This document shows positions 23,431 to 35,247 of a stretch of 64,000 nt of DNA, one piece after another. Source of the DNA: Tridacna crocea (Eukaryota; Mollusca; Bivalvia; Cardiida; Cardiidae); assembly GCA_943736015.1 (NCBI GenBank), contig OX031065.1, positions 36,904,427 through 36,968,426 on the forward strand, in the 5' to 3' direction. The notes below the pieces were generated by a model. It was not told where the DNA came from, did not search any database, and worked only from the letters and a program-made list of their open reading frames with translations. The position numbers were made by a program, and so were the translations under genes. Each line of letters starts with the position of its first letter. Position 1 is the first letter of the stretch.

Positions 23431-23656
23431 TTAACACACAATCCTTACTTTTATTTAACACCCCTCTGAAAGAAGCCTTTAGAAAACATTATGGGGGAAA
23501 AAAAGAATAAAAAATCTGGTAACCAGCACTTTCTCCTTTTCCTATAATGTTTTCTAAACTTCCTGAAACAAATTTCATTTCTTTAGTCATTTTGTCGTTT
23601 GCAAAATGCTTTCACTTTGGACCGGTCTAAAATTTTGTCGTTTGGTAAAGAGTTGA
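23431..23656 (+). mobile_element. Family A MITE
   Basis: Starts TTAACACACAATCC and ends TTTGGTAAAGAG-TTGA; the right TTAA has mutated. Confidence 0.75.
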
Positions 23657-23788
23657 TGATTTTGGAGGAGAAAAATGTCTCTTTACCCCTTACTATGTAC
23701 TGTAATTATTGCCATTGAAATAAACAAACGCTATGACACACAACAACATTTTGGACTGGATGAATTTGAAAGCATTTGCAGACAGGAA

Positions 23789-23912
23789 CTCTACCAAACA
23801 ATCCCTGTTTTTTTTTTTCGACCTATGGAAAGGAGCCTTCTGAAAACAATGTGGGAACAGGCAGCATTTTCTATAATATTTTCTAACTTCTTAAGTCCTA
23901 CTTTTTACGACC

Positions 23913-23948
<36 letters not shown>

Positions 23949-24122
23949 TTTTGAAAAAATTGTGGGAAATGGAGAAAATACTGGTAACCAGCATTTTCTC
24001 CTTTTTCCACAATATTTTCTAGCTTTTCCAAATCAAATTTCACATTTCGAATCGCCTTTATTTTGTCCTCTGCAAATGCTTTCAATCTGGACCTGTGTAA
24101 AATTTTGTCGTTTGGTAAAGTG
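23789..24122 (+). mobile_element. Family A MITE with internal rearrangement and (GA)n
   Basis: Two left-end-like segments flank a (GA)n run at 23918-23944, followed by one complete right half. It looks like one element inserted in or recombined with another. Confidence 0.6.
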
Positions 24123-24186
24123 CAAGCAATAAAATGAAATAAGGGAATTTTGCGTTGAAAGGACCTTTTGCCAAGTAATGTATTGG

Positions 24187-24415
24187 TTAACCCTTTACTC
24201 CATAGATACTTATTTCTACACATTGCTTGTATTAGCCTTTGGAAAACATAGTGGCAAAAGGTGAAATTGCTCGTGATGAGCAATTTCACCTTGTGTCACA
24301 ATGTTTTCTATGCTATCAAAAGTTGTCATATACACATAGGAAACGGCTTCATCCTTGCCGTTATCTAGGGTCAATAAGAGATTACATAGAAATGCCTTAT
24401 GGGGTAAAGGGTTAA
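24187..24415 (-). mobile_element. Family B TTAA MITE
   Basis: TTAACCCTTTACTCCATAG start and ATGGGGTAAAGGG-TTAA end. Central hairpin GAAATTGCTCG / GAGCAATTTC. The termini match family A only in CCCTTTAC, but the hairpin flank TTGTG/CACAATGTTTTC is shared. Confidence 0.82.
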
Positions 24416-25050
24416 CATGTTAACTGATAAGCACTGTGCATCCTCGGTAAGACTAGAAGCTACTATTCAGCCCTGACAAGCAACGTTTCAGAAAATTCTG
24501 CTTTTTACCTGATAAATTGCATAATTTATCGAGAACAATGCACCACGTGTCTATTTTATTTTCGCGGCTGCAATAAACACGAAGCGGAAACGTATTGGGT
24601 CGATCACGTGACATGTTGTCTTACAGAAAATCAAAATAGTGTACAATGCGGAAAACACGTGTTGCTTATTTCTAAACGTTTATACAGGTTTTCGTGTTGC
24701 GGGGAGAAAAAATGTTTTCTTCTCGGCCAGGCGTGAAATATGTTATTAATGAGAAAGATTGAAAATTCAAGTGGTTGTGGATCCAAAAATTGGGATTGTG
24801 CAAGGAGTTTACCAAGTTTTCGATGAGAGTAAATAAACATGTGCTGTTATAGAGATTTGTGAAGTATTATTTCTGGGATGGATAAGAGACGATCGTGCGG
24901 CAGGCAGGCTTTGTAGGAATACAGGAATAAATCTATGTGACGAGAAGGAAACATTTTATTAAAATGTTTTTATTCGAATATGATTGGAGGCCTTATTTGG
25001 ATGTATCGTATATTGAGGACAGCTATGGTAAATCATTACTATTATTGGTT

Positions 25051-25102
25051 TTTATTATTACTATTATTATTATTATTATTATTATTATAATTATTATTAT
25101 TG
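25051..25102. repeat. (ATT)n microsatellite
   Basis: Near-pure ATT repeat with a few interruptions, directly before a family A element. Confidence 0.85.
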
Positions 25103-25138
25103 CTAATGTTGATCTTGTTTTAGTGCTTGTGAGAGGCA

Positions 25139-25368
25139 TTAACTCTTTACCAAACGACAATATTTTAGGCTTGCCCAAATTGAAAGCATTTGCAGACGAC
25201 AAAATAAAAACGACTGAAAATTTGAAATTTTGTTTTGTGAAGGGTAGAAAACATTGTGGGAAAAGGAGAAAATGCTGGTTACCAGCATTTTCTCCTTTTC
25301 CCAAAATGTTTTCTAAAGGCTCCTTTCTCAGGGGTGTCAAAAGTAGGGACTGTGTAGTAATGGGTTAA
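25139..25368 (-). mobile_element. Family A MITE
   Basis: Full length, TTAA on both sides, directly after an (ATT)n tract. Confidence 0.82.
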
Positions 25369-25585
25369 TATAGTTAGAGAGAGAGAATATCTTACAGTTT
25401 TTTAGTGTTTGCCCTCCACGAGCAGTTTTTGTATTGCAACATTTTCCTTTCAAAACGTTTCTCAATTCGTTTGTTTTACATAAAAATATATTTCATATTG
25501 ATGTTAATTCTTCCCTCCGCTACAGTTATGTTAAGTGCCTTTACAGGAAAAGAAAGGGACAGATAGACAGACAGACCCATAACAC

Positions 25586-25665
25586 TTAACCCATCGGCAT
25601 AAAATCCCTACCTTTGACGACCCGGAGAAAGAAGCCTTTAGAAAACATTGTGGGCAAAGGAGTAC
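25586..25665 (+). mobile_element. Family A MITE left part, cut by a SINE
   Basis: TTAACCCATCGGCAT start; the homology stops inside the first hairpin arm (GGGCAAAGGAG), where a SINE begins. Confidence 0.65.
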
Positions 25666-25666
25666 A

Positions 25667-25950
25667 GTGGCCAGGAAAACAATATCATTGGTTGTGTTGG
25701 AGTTTAACGCCACTTTAACAGCTAAGGTCATATCATGGCGGTCGGTGACGCACGTGTGTTTCCTGGCTTTCTCACACCAGTACTAACACTACTTTCTTTC
25801 CAAAGCCACCGACTACTTTTCTCACATGCTTCAGCAGATGTGAAAGGCGAAAATACGCCGGAAAGAAAGTTTGCCTTAACAGGGTATCGAACTCACAACC
25901 ACCAGGTCATGAGTCCAACACGCTCAACACTGAGCCACCCGGGCGGGCGA
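25667..25950 (-). mobile_element. tRNA-derived SINE
   Basis: On the minus strand the head reads GTGGCTCAGTGTTGAGCG (box A) and GTGAGTTCGATACC (box B), the split pol III promoter of tRNA-derived SINEs. The body continues towards 25667. Confidence 0.65.
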
Positions 25951-26180
25951 AAACTGTATTAGCTGAAATGATCAAACATTATGTAACAAACACCTTCACC
26001 GCCCATTGTATAGCGATGTGTGAAACAGAATGAAAGAAAGGTGATTAAAAAGGAAGGAAATCCCACGGCGGTAGAGAAAAACAGATGAATGGTGCACCGT
26101 GTTTTCGAAAGCCATACCCCACTGTGACTGCCAAATTACACGTCCTTCTGTTAACGCGTTAAGCTAATATTTCGTAAAGT

Positions 26181-26405
26181 TTAACTCGTTACCAAACGAC
26201 AAAATTTTAGACTAGTCCAAATTCAAAGCATTTGCAGATGACAAAAGTAACATGAGTCAAAAATTAGAATTACAAGGAGGCCAGAAAACATTGTTGGAAA
26301 AGGAGAAAATGCTGATTACCAGCATTTTCTCCTTTTCCCACAATGTTTTTGGAAGACTTACTTTTCAGGATCGTGAAAACCAGAGATTTTTCGGAAAAGG
26401 GTTAA
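26181..26405 (-). mobile_element. Family A MITE
   Basis: TTAACTCGTTACCAAACGAC start, GGAAAAGGG-TTAA end. Confidence 0.82.
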
Positions 26406-26572
26406 GCTTCTCTTTTCTGTATTTCACATACTTATTTCGTCTAGCTACATAACACCGATTGAAAATACTGTGACAAAAGCAGTGAGAGATTGCATTCCAT
26501 TTATCAAAATCGTCATCTGCAAGCTTGACCCAGACCGTAGAAGGACAAACAATTAATGTTAACATGACTTCT

Positions 26573-26801
26573 TTAACCCGTTACCACACAATCCCTACTT
26601 TTGACACCCCTGAGAAAGAAGCCTTTTAAAAACACTGTAGGAAAAGGAGAAAATGCTGGTAACCAGCATTTTCTCCTTTTCCCACAGTGTTTTCTATCCT
26701 TCCCAGAACAAATTTCAATTTTTGAGTCACCTTTATTTTGTCGTCTGCAAATGCTTTCAATTTGAACCAGTCTAAAATTTTGTTGTGTGGTAAAGAGTTA
26801 A
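26573..26801 (+). mobile_element. Family A MITE, shares TTAA 26798-26801
   Basis: The outer stem carries paired changes (CACTGT on one side, ACAGTG on the other). The right TTAA doubles as the left TTAA of the following copy. Confidence 0.82.
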
Positions 26802-27056
26802 CTCATTACCAAACGATAAAAGTTTAGGTTTTTTATGGCAAAATTTTAGACTGTTTCAAATTGATAGCATTAGCAGACGACGAAATTAAAGTGACTCTCA
26901 TAATGAGATGAAATTTGTTTTTGGAAGGGTAGAAAACATTGTTGGAAACGGAGTAAATGCTGATTACCAGTATTTTCTATCTTTTCGCACAATGTTTTTT
27001 AAAACGTTTCTTTCACAGAGTTGTGAAAAACCAGGGATTGTTTGGTGAAGAATTAA
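26798..27056 (-). mobile_element. Family A MITE, second of a head-on pair
   Basis: Carries an internal duplication of about 25 bp near its left end (the AAATTTTAGACTG stretch twice). Ends GGTGAAGAA-TTAA. Confidence 0.78.
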
Positions 27057-27453
27057 TCTACCAAAGATAAAATCCTTTTGTAAGACAGAAAGCCACGCCG
27101 ACCTTTATAATCATATCAACTTAATCAAACTTGGAATTGTTTTTAACTGTAAAAGCACAACCATAAACGGAAAGAATGTGGAGAAAAATCGTCAAAACTT
27201 TTAACAACTGATCTTACTCTCAATCCATGACAACCAAACTTTCTAATCTCCTCTGATTTTGTTGATAAAAAGTTACTGATAGCCGCTGATCTTATCGCAG
27301 ACTGGCTGACGGTCCGACATCTTAATACAGAATTATTCGCCAATCTGGCCCAAGATATTGTTTGATAATCTTAACAATGGCAAACCCTTTGTTCGGTCCA
27401 TTATGACTGTTACAGTGTACCCTATACTTCACGACCAAATTGTAAACCGTTCT

Positions 27454-27909
27454 AAACCCTTTACTAAACAATCCCTGGTTTTTACGGTCTTTAGGAAGAA
27501 GCCTGCTTAACCCTTGCCCAAATGACAAACTTTTGAACTAGACCAAATTGAAAGCATTTGCAGACGACAATTCAACTCTTGCTGAAAAGATGATTTCTGT
27601 CTATGATTGGGTAGAAAACATTGTGGGAAAAGGAGAAAATGCTGGTTACCAGCATTTTCTCCTTTTCCCACTATGTTTTCAAAAGGCTTCTATTCCAGAC
27701 CCGTAAAAACCAGGAATTGTTTGAGAAAGGGTTAAAACATTTTGGGACAACGAGAAAATGCTGGTACCAGCATTTTCTCGTTTTCCCACAGCATTTTCTA
27801 CTCTTCCCAATTTAAGTTTGAATTTTTGAGAGTCACATTTATTTTGACGTCTACATTTTTTTTTTTAATTTGGACAAGTCTGAACTTTTGTCGTTTGGTA
27901 AATAATTAA
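27454..27909 (+). mobile_element. Family A MITE (outer), split by another family A MITE
   Basis: The left piece (to 27506) ends GAAGCCTGC; the right piece resumes at 27732 as TTAAAACATTTTGGG. Removing the inner element and one TTAA restores the normal order GAAGCC..TTAAAACATT of the family. Confidence 0.8.
27507..27735 (-). mobile_element. Family A MITE (inner, nested)
   Basis: Complete copy with TTAA at both ends, inserted into a TTAA of the outer copy in opposite orientation. Confidence 0.83.
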
Positions 27910-28094
27910 CTGAGAGTTATAGCTGACATCATATAAAATATGATTCAAATTGATGGATTTATTATTGTATGCGTCGAAATTATAGTAGAACAAAGGGAAT
28001 ATGCTGCATTTTACCCTTACCAACGTTTTTTCGTCAAAAGTTGTCTTGTCTGGGTTCGTTAAAATACACCTACGAGGTTAGGCTCGTAATTATT

Positions 28095-28160
28095 TGGATA
28101 TAATAATAATCTTTATTAGAGTCTCATTCATGTACAACAATATTTACAACTGATATAAAA
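28095..28160 (-). mobile_element. Possible LINE 3' tail, minus strand
   Basis: ATAATAATCTTTATTAGAG reads on the minus strand as a poly(A) signal-like end with a short simple repeat. No coding part is attached. Confidence 0.3.
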
Positions 28161-28659
28161 GACATGGAAGTACATGTACATGACCGTTCTATATAGAAGA
28201 GACTATCATAAAAACAATGCATAAAATATTCTACAAAAGTGGTAAAATTCAGTTGCGGATTTTACCACAAAACACATAATTTTTAAAACGTATTTCAAAA
28301 TTACAGTTTATAGCTAGTTTCGTGGTGTAGTATATGATTTGTATGCGTCACAGTGCATATGCAGTTTCGTACGCCTCTGTTATTGACACCTATAGCAAAA
28401 CGTTTAATTTTATGATATTCTGAATGTCAAACACATGCCCGAGAAATTGCGAAATGAAAATCTTACCGCTTATTGCCTCCAGTTATAATCTGCACCAGAC
28501 GGTTTTAACAATTATCGTCGAAAAAAAGCGACCATTAACATAATTTATTGTTGAATGAATAAACGCATGCACTGTGCACAGGAAAAAAGGCGGTTAAATA
28601 CATCTGAGTGATCCACTTTCCCGGGCAAGTCATCACAGGATCATGGGTCCAGAAAACCA

Positions 28660-28887
28660 TTAACCCTTTAACCATTTAGCATTTCTATGGCATCTCTAAT
28701 TGACCCTAAATGGCAGCAAGGATGAAGCCGTTTCTTATGTGTAAATGACACCTTTTGACAGCATAGAAAACATTGTGACAAAAGGTGAAATTGCTCGTCA
28801 CGAGCAATTTTACCTTTTGCCACAATGTTTTCCAAAGGCTCCTACAAGCAATGTGTAGATATGAGTATCTATGGAGTAAATGGTTAA
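28660..28887 (+). mobile_element. Family B MITE, first of a three-element chain
   Basis: TTAACCCTTTAACCATTTAG start; right TTAA 28884-28887 is shared with the next element. Confidence 0.8.
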
Positions 28888-29112
28888 GCCTTTACCGAAC
28901 AATCCCTGGTTTTCACGACCCCGAGATAGAAGCCTTTTGAAAACATGGTGGGAAAAGGAGAAAAAGCTGGTAACTATCATTTTCTCCTTTTCCCACAATG
29001 TTTTCTACCCTTCACAAAACAATTTTCAAATTTTCAGTCAATTTTATTTCGTCGTCTGCAAATGCTTTCGATTTGGACAAGCCTAGAATATTGTCGTTTG
29101 TTAATGAGTTAA
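28884..29112 (+). mobile_element. Family A MITE, middle of the chain
   Basis: Shares TTAA with a family B element on the left and a family A element on the right (29109-29112). Confidence 0.82.
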
Positions 29113-29343
29113 CCCTTTACCAAACAATCCCTGGTTTTCACGACCCGAGATAGAAGCCTTTTGAAAATATGTCGGGAAAAGGAGAAAAATGCTGGTAACC
29201 AGCATTTTCTCCTTTTCCCAAAATGTTTTCTCCCCTGCTGGAAACAAATTTCATTTAATTTTTTTTCAGTTACGTTTGTTTTGTCGTCTGCAAAAGCTTT
29301 CAATTTCGACCAGTCTAAAATTTTGTCGTTTGGTAAAAGAGTT
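29109..29343 (+). mobile_element. Family A MITE, last of the chain
   Basis: TTAACCCTTTACCAAACAAT start; the right end reads GGTAAAAGAG-TTGC, so its right TTAA is lost. Confidence 0.8.
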
Positions 29344-29587
29344 GCGGCTAAACCATTTAACCTTACAATGATCCTGATCTTGTGGTAAAATTTATTGCTT
29401 TAAAAAGTGATGTAATTTCCTTTTTTTTCTTTGTCAAGCTGGTTTTAAAACGTGATCATGGCGAATTTTGTAAAACAGTCGTCTGCAGAGGTAAATAGAT
29501 TATTAAAGGTCGTTTGCGCCAATCTGCAATTTTGTATCACTTAATAAAAGTTATCACTAAGGTTGTCAAGCTAGATCCATTGAACCA

Positions 29588-29965
29588 GCCGATATAGCTC
29601 AGTAAAAAGAGCGTAGGATTCGTGAACGCAATATTTCGGGTCACTACAGGTTGTGGGTTCGAATCCCTGGCTGGCCGACTAAAGATTACTATGCATACAT
29701 TTTATTCAGCAAACGCCAAAACATGGGTTTGGCTAGCCGCTATATACAACAAATTCAACTATTTACTAAGAGTCTTTCGGATGAGACATTAAACCGAATT
29801 TCCGTTTGACGGTGCTATACGCTGAGCGCGTTAAAGAACCCGGCGAAGCTCTCACTAGTTTCGTCCTGTATCCGTGCACTATCCCCCGTAACAACTAACC
29901 GTCTTTTGGGACCGTCGCTCAGATGGGCAACCGGTAACGACGATAAATAAACGGAAATAACCAAC
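29588..29965 (+). mobile_element. tRNA-derived SINE with conserved core
   Basis: Box A-like TATAGCTCAGTAAAAAGAGC and box B GGTTCGAATCC (29656-29666) form a tRNA-like head. The body contains GATGAGACATTAAACCG, a stretch I associate with SINE cores of marine invertebrates (recollection, not checked). It ends in an AAC-rich tail. Confidence 0.7.
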
Positions 29966-30189
29966 CAACGACCCACTGACCGTCTGCGGACAGTGACTGT
30001 AACGAACGTGCAGTGTGTTCTCGGATCCGCACTGTCTAATCAGGTTTTTTTTAAATAGGCTGGTTCATTAAGCTTATAAAGCAATTTAATGGTTACAACA
30101 AATAGATTTTTAGTAGGAATAAAATGAAACCTGGATAGTTCTTGGTAATGATAAACTACAAGCCTATATACATGTATATGTCGTAGGCC

Positions 30190-30822
30190 AGATTGGAATC
30201 TAGGCAGATCCGGAATCTGCCTAGACCAGATTAGAATTCAAATTTTGTGTAGACCAAAATGCATTGTTTTCTAGTATTTTTTTTTTTTTAATATATTGAT
30301 TTAATTATGTTTACAATTGATAGGTATTTTAATTTAAAGCATTTTATATGATTTTTCCACAATATTGCTCTTTTTTCCACCTTTTTTATTAGTACAAGAC
30401 ATTCAAAATTTATATTTACTCTGAATTTCTGACTAAAACTTCCTTTATTTTGTGGTTTACGTTTAAAAGTAAGATGATTTATATGTAGACGCCCTATATT
30501 CAACGAGAAATTATTAAAATTTGGTTTAGGCAGATTGTAGAGCTGCAAAGATAAACTGGAATCCTGATTTGTTATAGACAAATTCCAGTTTGGTCTAGGC
30601 AGATTCCGGATCTGCCTGGATTCCACGACATTCTATGTCTTAGTCCAAACTGGAATCTAGGCAGATACAGAATCCGCCTAGACCAAACTGGAATTCTGTC
30701 TATAAACCAAACTGGAATTCTGTCTAGGCTAAATTAGAATTCCATTTTGGCTTGGCAGTTCCACAACCTGCCTACACCAAATTAATATTATATTCTCGTT
30801 GAATATAGTGCGACTACATATA
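30190..30822. repeat. Family R inverted repeats
   Basis: Repeated palindromes of GGTCTAGGCAGATTCCGG and TCTGCCTAGACCAAACTGG. An outer inverted pair at about 30478-30515 and 30792-30822 (TATATTCAACGAGAA / TTCTCGTTGAATATA) suggests one element of about 345 bp. Loose copies occur at 31235-31285 and 35715-36015. Confidence 0.65.
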
Positions 30823-30832
30823 AACAATCTTC

Positions 30833-31054
30833 TTAACCCTTTACCCCATAAGGCATTTCTATGGCATCTCTAATTGACTCTAACAAACAGCAAGGATGAA
30901 GCCGTTTCTTATGTGTAAATGACACCTTTTGATAGCATAGAAAACATTGTGACAAAAGGTGAAATTGGTCGTCACGAGCAATTTCACCTTTTGCCACAAT
31001 GTTTTCCAAAGGCCCCTACAAGCAATGTGTTGAAATGAGTATCTATGGAGTATT
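30833..31054 (+). mobile_element. Family B MITE
   Basis: TTAACCCTTTACCCCATAAG start; the right end runs into TATTCTATAG instead of AAAGGGTTAA. Confidence 0.78.
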
Positions 31055-31751
31055 CTATAGAATATTTTGTGCTTTAGGTTAAAAAAAATGTGGAAAACGG
31101 ACTAATTGTGGGAAAATACAAATAAAATGCATTAATAAAAAATACCTCTGAGCTGTAAACATAATTATTATGCAGATAAAAACAAATAGAAAACAATCTA
31201 TTTTGGTCTACATAGATTTACACAAAATTATAATTCTAATCTGGTCTAGGCAGATTCCGGACCTGTCTGGATTCCAATCTGGACATAAACCATACATAGA
31301 AAATTTACGTTCTGTTTCTGTTTTCGATTGTTTATGTTTATATATACAAGTGACCTAACATCGCATTTTAAGTACACATGCACACAATATGGCAGCCAGT
31401 AGTATCAGTTTGACATGCATGATTACTGAATGATTTTAATACGTAACCTTGTTTAATAGATATGATGATAAATACACAGTGATGTCAGATGTAAATAAAC
31501 GTCTGAATAGTTAACATAATAATAATCCAACATTTTAAGGACAATTTTGTAAATACATGTATACAAATGGCAATCCTTATTTTAAAAAAAAAGCTGAAAG
31601 AAAAGCAATTCTTTTCTTGTTTTTTTTTTGTTTTGTTTTTGTGTTTTTGTGTGTTTTTTTTTTCTTCCAAGACATTTCCTGGGGGATCTGAAAATCGTAA
31701 ATAATTTTTCTTTTAATGAATGTATTGTTAATTATTATTTTGCGCTACAAA

Positions 31752-31940
31752 GTTCACCCTTCACCAGAACCAGGGGATGATGTTTTGGATTTAGTTACAT
31801 TGAAATCCTTTGCAGACGATTTATAACTTGTCATGCATTATGGAATTTGTCTTTTGAAAGGTAAAAGGAAAACATTGTGGAAAAAGGAGAAAATGCTGGT
31901 TACCAGCATTTTCTCCTTTTTTCCACAATGTTTTAAATAG
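31752..31940 (-). mobile_element. Family A MITE, partial
   Basis: Hairpin is intact with GGAAAAAGG/CCTTTTTTCC arms; both ends are eroded. Confidence 0.6.
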
Positions 31941-31968
31941 CCGTGTAGTAGAAATGTAGAAGGGGTAC

Positions 31969-32190
31969 TCATTACCACACAATCCCGACTTTTAACGACC
32001 CTGTAAAATATGTCATATAAAAACATTGTGGGACAGGAGAAAATGCTGGTAAGTGGCATTTTCTCCTTTTCCCACAATGTCTTTTGCCCTTCCCATATCA
32101 AATTTTATTTGTTGATTCACATTTATATTGTCGTTTGCAAATGCTTTCAATTTGGATTAGTCCAACATTTTGTCGTTTGCTAATGGGTTA
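31969..32190 (+). mobile_element. Family A MITE
   Basis: Left end CTCATTACCACACAATCCC, right end TGCTAATGGG-TTAA; the hairpin arms carry small deletions. Confidence 0.75.
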
Positions 32191-33020
32191 AAGCCGTCAT
32201 TTGTTCGGGCGCACCTTGTGAAAAACTTCTCCTAATTAATGACCTTAACGTACCCAGATACCTGTAATTATCCTCGTGTTTGATTAATAAAGGACAGACA
32301 ATACGAAGACATCAAGTGATACTATTAATTACAGATAGTATAGCTATCTATTTTTAAAGTATTCTTCAGCTTACTAAAGATATATAGAAGTCTTGAAAAT
32401 TGGTACTATGTTACAATATCACCTTTGAGTCACTTATATAATATCGAATCATACAGTATTTGTAACAACACTACAAAGACGCCAAAGAAAATTTATTACT
32501 ATTTTATTACCGACAGCAAATAGCATTGTGTTTTTTGAAGAGAAAATGAGCGATCCAGGTAATTTCCAGCATTTTTTTTATTTTATTTTTTTATGACAGA
32601 AAGAAACCCTGAGACAAACGTACCTACAGACAGACTCATAGACTGCATTTGTTTGTCTGAGTGAGCTAGAAAAGCAATGGTCAGTGGTCTGTCACAGGAT
32701 ACCCATCTCCCAATTTCATTATAAAAATGAGAACATGTACAATTCTAGACGCCAAAGTCTTAAAAAATCAACCGGCAAACGTATGTTCACACTTTACACG
32801 ACATTTAACGAAGAATAAGGGTCATGTTTGAATGTTTTCTTTCACGTAAGAGTCTTAAAATTGTAAATGAATGAAATGCTTACATCAATGAAATTTTGGG
32901 AAAAAATTAAAGCCGATTTGGCTAGAATATCCAATAAAATATGGGATAGTTTACATTCAAATTCGAATTCATTATCATTACAATCTGATATTGGTCTTTT
33001 GGGAAAGTACTTAGAACTTC
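32190..33020. other. No gene seen
   Basis: AT-rich, no repeat family recognised. The same holds for 31060-31750 (apart from a family R trace), 33255-33845, 34310-34945 and 39350-39850. Confidence 0.45.
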
Positions 33021-33022
33021 TT

Positions 33023-33251
33023 TTAATCCTTTACCAAACAATCCCTGGTTTTCACGACCCTGAGAAAGAAGACTTCTGAAAATATTGGGGGAAAGGGAGA
33101 AAATGCTGATAACCAGCATTTTCTCCTTTTCCCCCAATATTTTCTACACTTCCCAAAACAAATTTTAATTTTTTAGTTTCATTCATTTTGTTGTCTGCAA
33201 ATGCTTCCAATTTGGACCAGTCTAAAATTTTGTCATTTGGTAAAGAGTTAA
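33023..33251 (+). mobile_element. Family A MITE with compensated stem changes
   Basis: The outer stem reads AATATTGGGGG on one side and CCCCCAATATT on the other, where most copies have AACATTGTGGG and its complement. Both arms changed together. Confidence 0.83.
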
Positions 33252-33849
33252 TAAGTACAGTATTTTGGGGATTAACCATTTTGACAACTTATACTTGTAG
33301 CTGACTTTGCAGACAGTGTAGATATCGACCAGACATGCAGTCAGGCCCTCAGTCAATACTGGCTGCCTTGCCAAAAATTTATTTTGACTGAAGCAGTCTT
33401 GGGATTTGTGGGGTTTTTTTTTGGTCTTATCTTTCAGACATGAAATGTTTCTTGAATTTGTGCGATTCTCTGAGGGTGAACATTTAAATCAGCGACTTAT
33501 CTTGTTTGTGTTTTCGAAGAGTGATTTTATCGATGCCCTTTACAAAACAATGCTAATCTGCAGTCTGTAATGGGGTCTTTTCATCGCAGTCTTATTAAGT
33601 TAGACAGATTACAGATGTTTATTTCCGCCTTCAAGTCAGTGAACTTTGATCTGAAATAAACACTTGCTTATTGCCAGCGAAACTTGCAGTGCAAGATTTG
33701 GAAACTAAAGAAAAAGCAAATGTCTTGTTAAGTAGGGATGATTAATATGAATATGAATCAATACACCGTGAAACCTGGTGACAAAAGTAGAAACTGCTCC
33801 TAACAATTGATATTTCCCCTTGCCGCAATGCTTTGAAAGAGGACCTGCT

Positions 33850-34085
33850 TTAACCCTTTTCCTCGTAAGGCATTTCTATGGTATCTCTAATTGGCCCAAA
33901 ATACATGTAAGAGCAAGGATGAAGCCGTTTCTTATGTGTATATGACACCTGTTGATAGCATAGAAAACATTGTGGCAAAAGGTGAAATTGCTTGTCACGA
34001 GCAATTTCACCTTCTGCCACAATGTTTTCCAAAGGCTCCTATCAGGAGTGCGTAGAAATGAGTATCTATGGAGTTAAGGGTGAAC
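33850..34085 (+). mobile_element. Family B MITE
   Basis: TTAACCCTTTTCCTCG start, stem GAAATTGCTTG/GAGCAATTTC with one G-T mismatch; right end GGAGTTAAGGG. Confidence 0.75.
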
Positions 34086-34309
34086 ACTTCACCGAGCGAC
34101 AAAATTTTAAACTTGTCCAAATTGAAAGCATTTGCAGACGACAAATAAAACATGAATCAAAAATTAAAGTTTGTTATAGGAAGGATAGAAAGCATTGTGG
34201 GAAAAGGATAAAATGCTGGTTACCAGCATTTTCTCCTTTTCCCGCTATGTTTTCTATAGGCTTCTTTCTCAGGTTCGTCAAAAGTAGGTACTTTGTGGTA
34301 ATGGGTTGA
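34085..34309 (-). mobile_element. Family A MITE abutting a family B element
   Basis: Left end CTTCACCGAGCGACAAAATT, right end GTGGTAATGGG-TTGA. It follows the family B copy without a gap. Confidence 0.7.
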
Positions 34310-34949
34310 AATGAAGCAAGGTGTCTGTTGGTAGTACGAGTTACAAGGCCGAAAAAGGAGTGCAACTTTTTTTAGAATTAAGTATCATGCGTATGAGTTT
34401 TTTTTTTTCCCGGAAAGTAACTAACCAATGACAATGACAGCAAATTGATTACATCAAATTATACAATATGGCGGACGTAACAAAACGATGATGTCATGGT
34501 GTTACTCGGTTTACGATATACAATTTACGTCATACACACTTACATTTCAAGTTACACTCGACACGTGCCAGATAAATATATACAGAAACTGTTATTTATC
34601 ATATTTTTTGTGTATATTGTCAAAATGCAATCATCAGTTCACATCACCAGGAAGCGCTTGTGCCATCTTAAGATGAAACTTGCGCAGAACTTTACCACAA
34701 CAATTCGGTAACGTCGAGAATGTGTCAATCAGTTTTCATGCCGCTTCTGACGGAAATGTCAGATTAGACTTAGATTTTGGAAAGCAATATCTCTGCATTG
34801 ATTCTTGTACTTTTGCATTGGATAGAAATGCACAAACTTGAGTTGTTGAGGATCACGGATGAAAAAAATTCTGGGTAAGCATTTCAGATAAATAAGTAAT
34901 TTTGCGTGACGCTTTAACCGGTTTGGCGCCATAGGCGATACTAGGGTTT

Positions 34950-35025
34950 TTTGTGGACGGCATAGATCAAGATCAGACTACACAGAACGTGCAGCCTGAT
35001 CTTGTCAAAATGCCATCCGCTAGTG
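34950..35025. mobile_element. Family C palindrome, partial
   Basis: GATCAAGATCAGACTACACAG and its complement; flanks worn. Confidence 0.5.
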
Positions 35026-35247
35026 TAAATCTTTCTGAGACGCATAGGGATGTATTTTTAGCCGCCAAAATGGGTCCTTGGGACTCAACTTCTATGATTA
35101 TGGAAATCTTGGCTTAAAAATTGGAAGTCCCTTGGCTGCACAAAAATTTGAATACCGATATCAATTAAATGGGTCGACTTTACGTATTTGTCGATAGAAG
35201 AGCTATTATGCAAAGTGTATTATTTACATGTCGGACATGTCGGTGCT

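Noticed and set aside
23675-24289. Frames of 115 and 132 codons on both strands
   Set aside because: They read through a family A hairpin and a (GA)n run, and the same peptide stretches recur in every MITE copy.
24937-25368. 143-codon + frame
   Set aside because: It consists of (ATT)n translated as poly-Ile plus a family A element.
29588-29680. tRNA gene
   Set aside because: Boxes A and B are present, but the insert between them is too long, no acceptor stem closes, and a SINE body follows directly.
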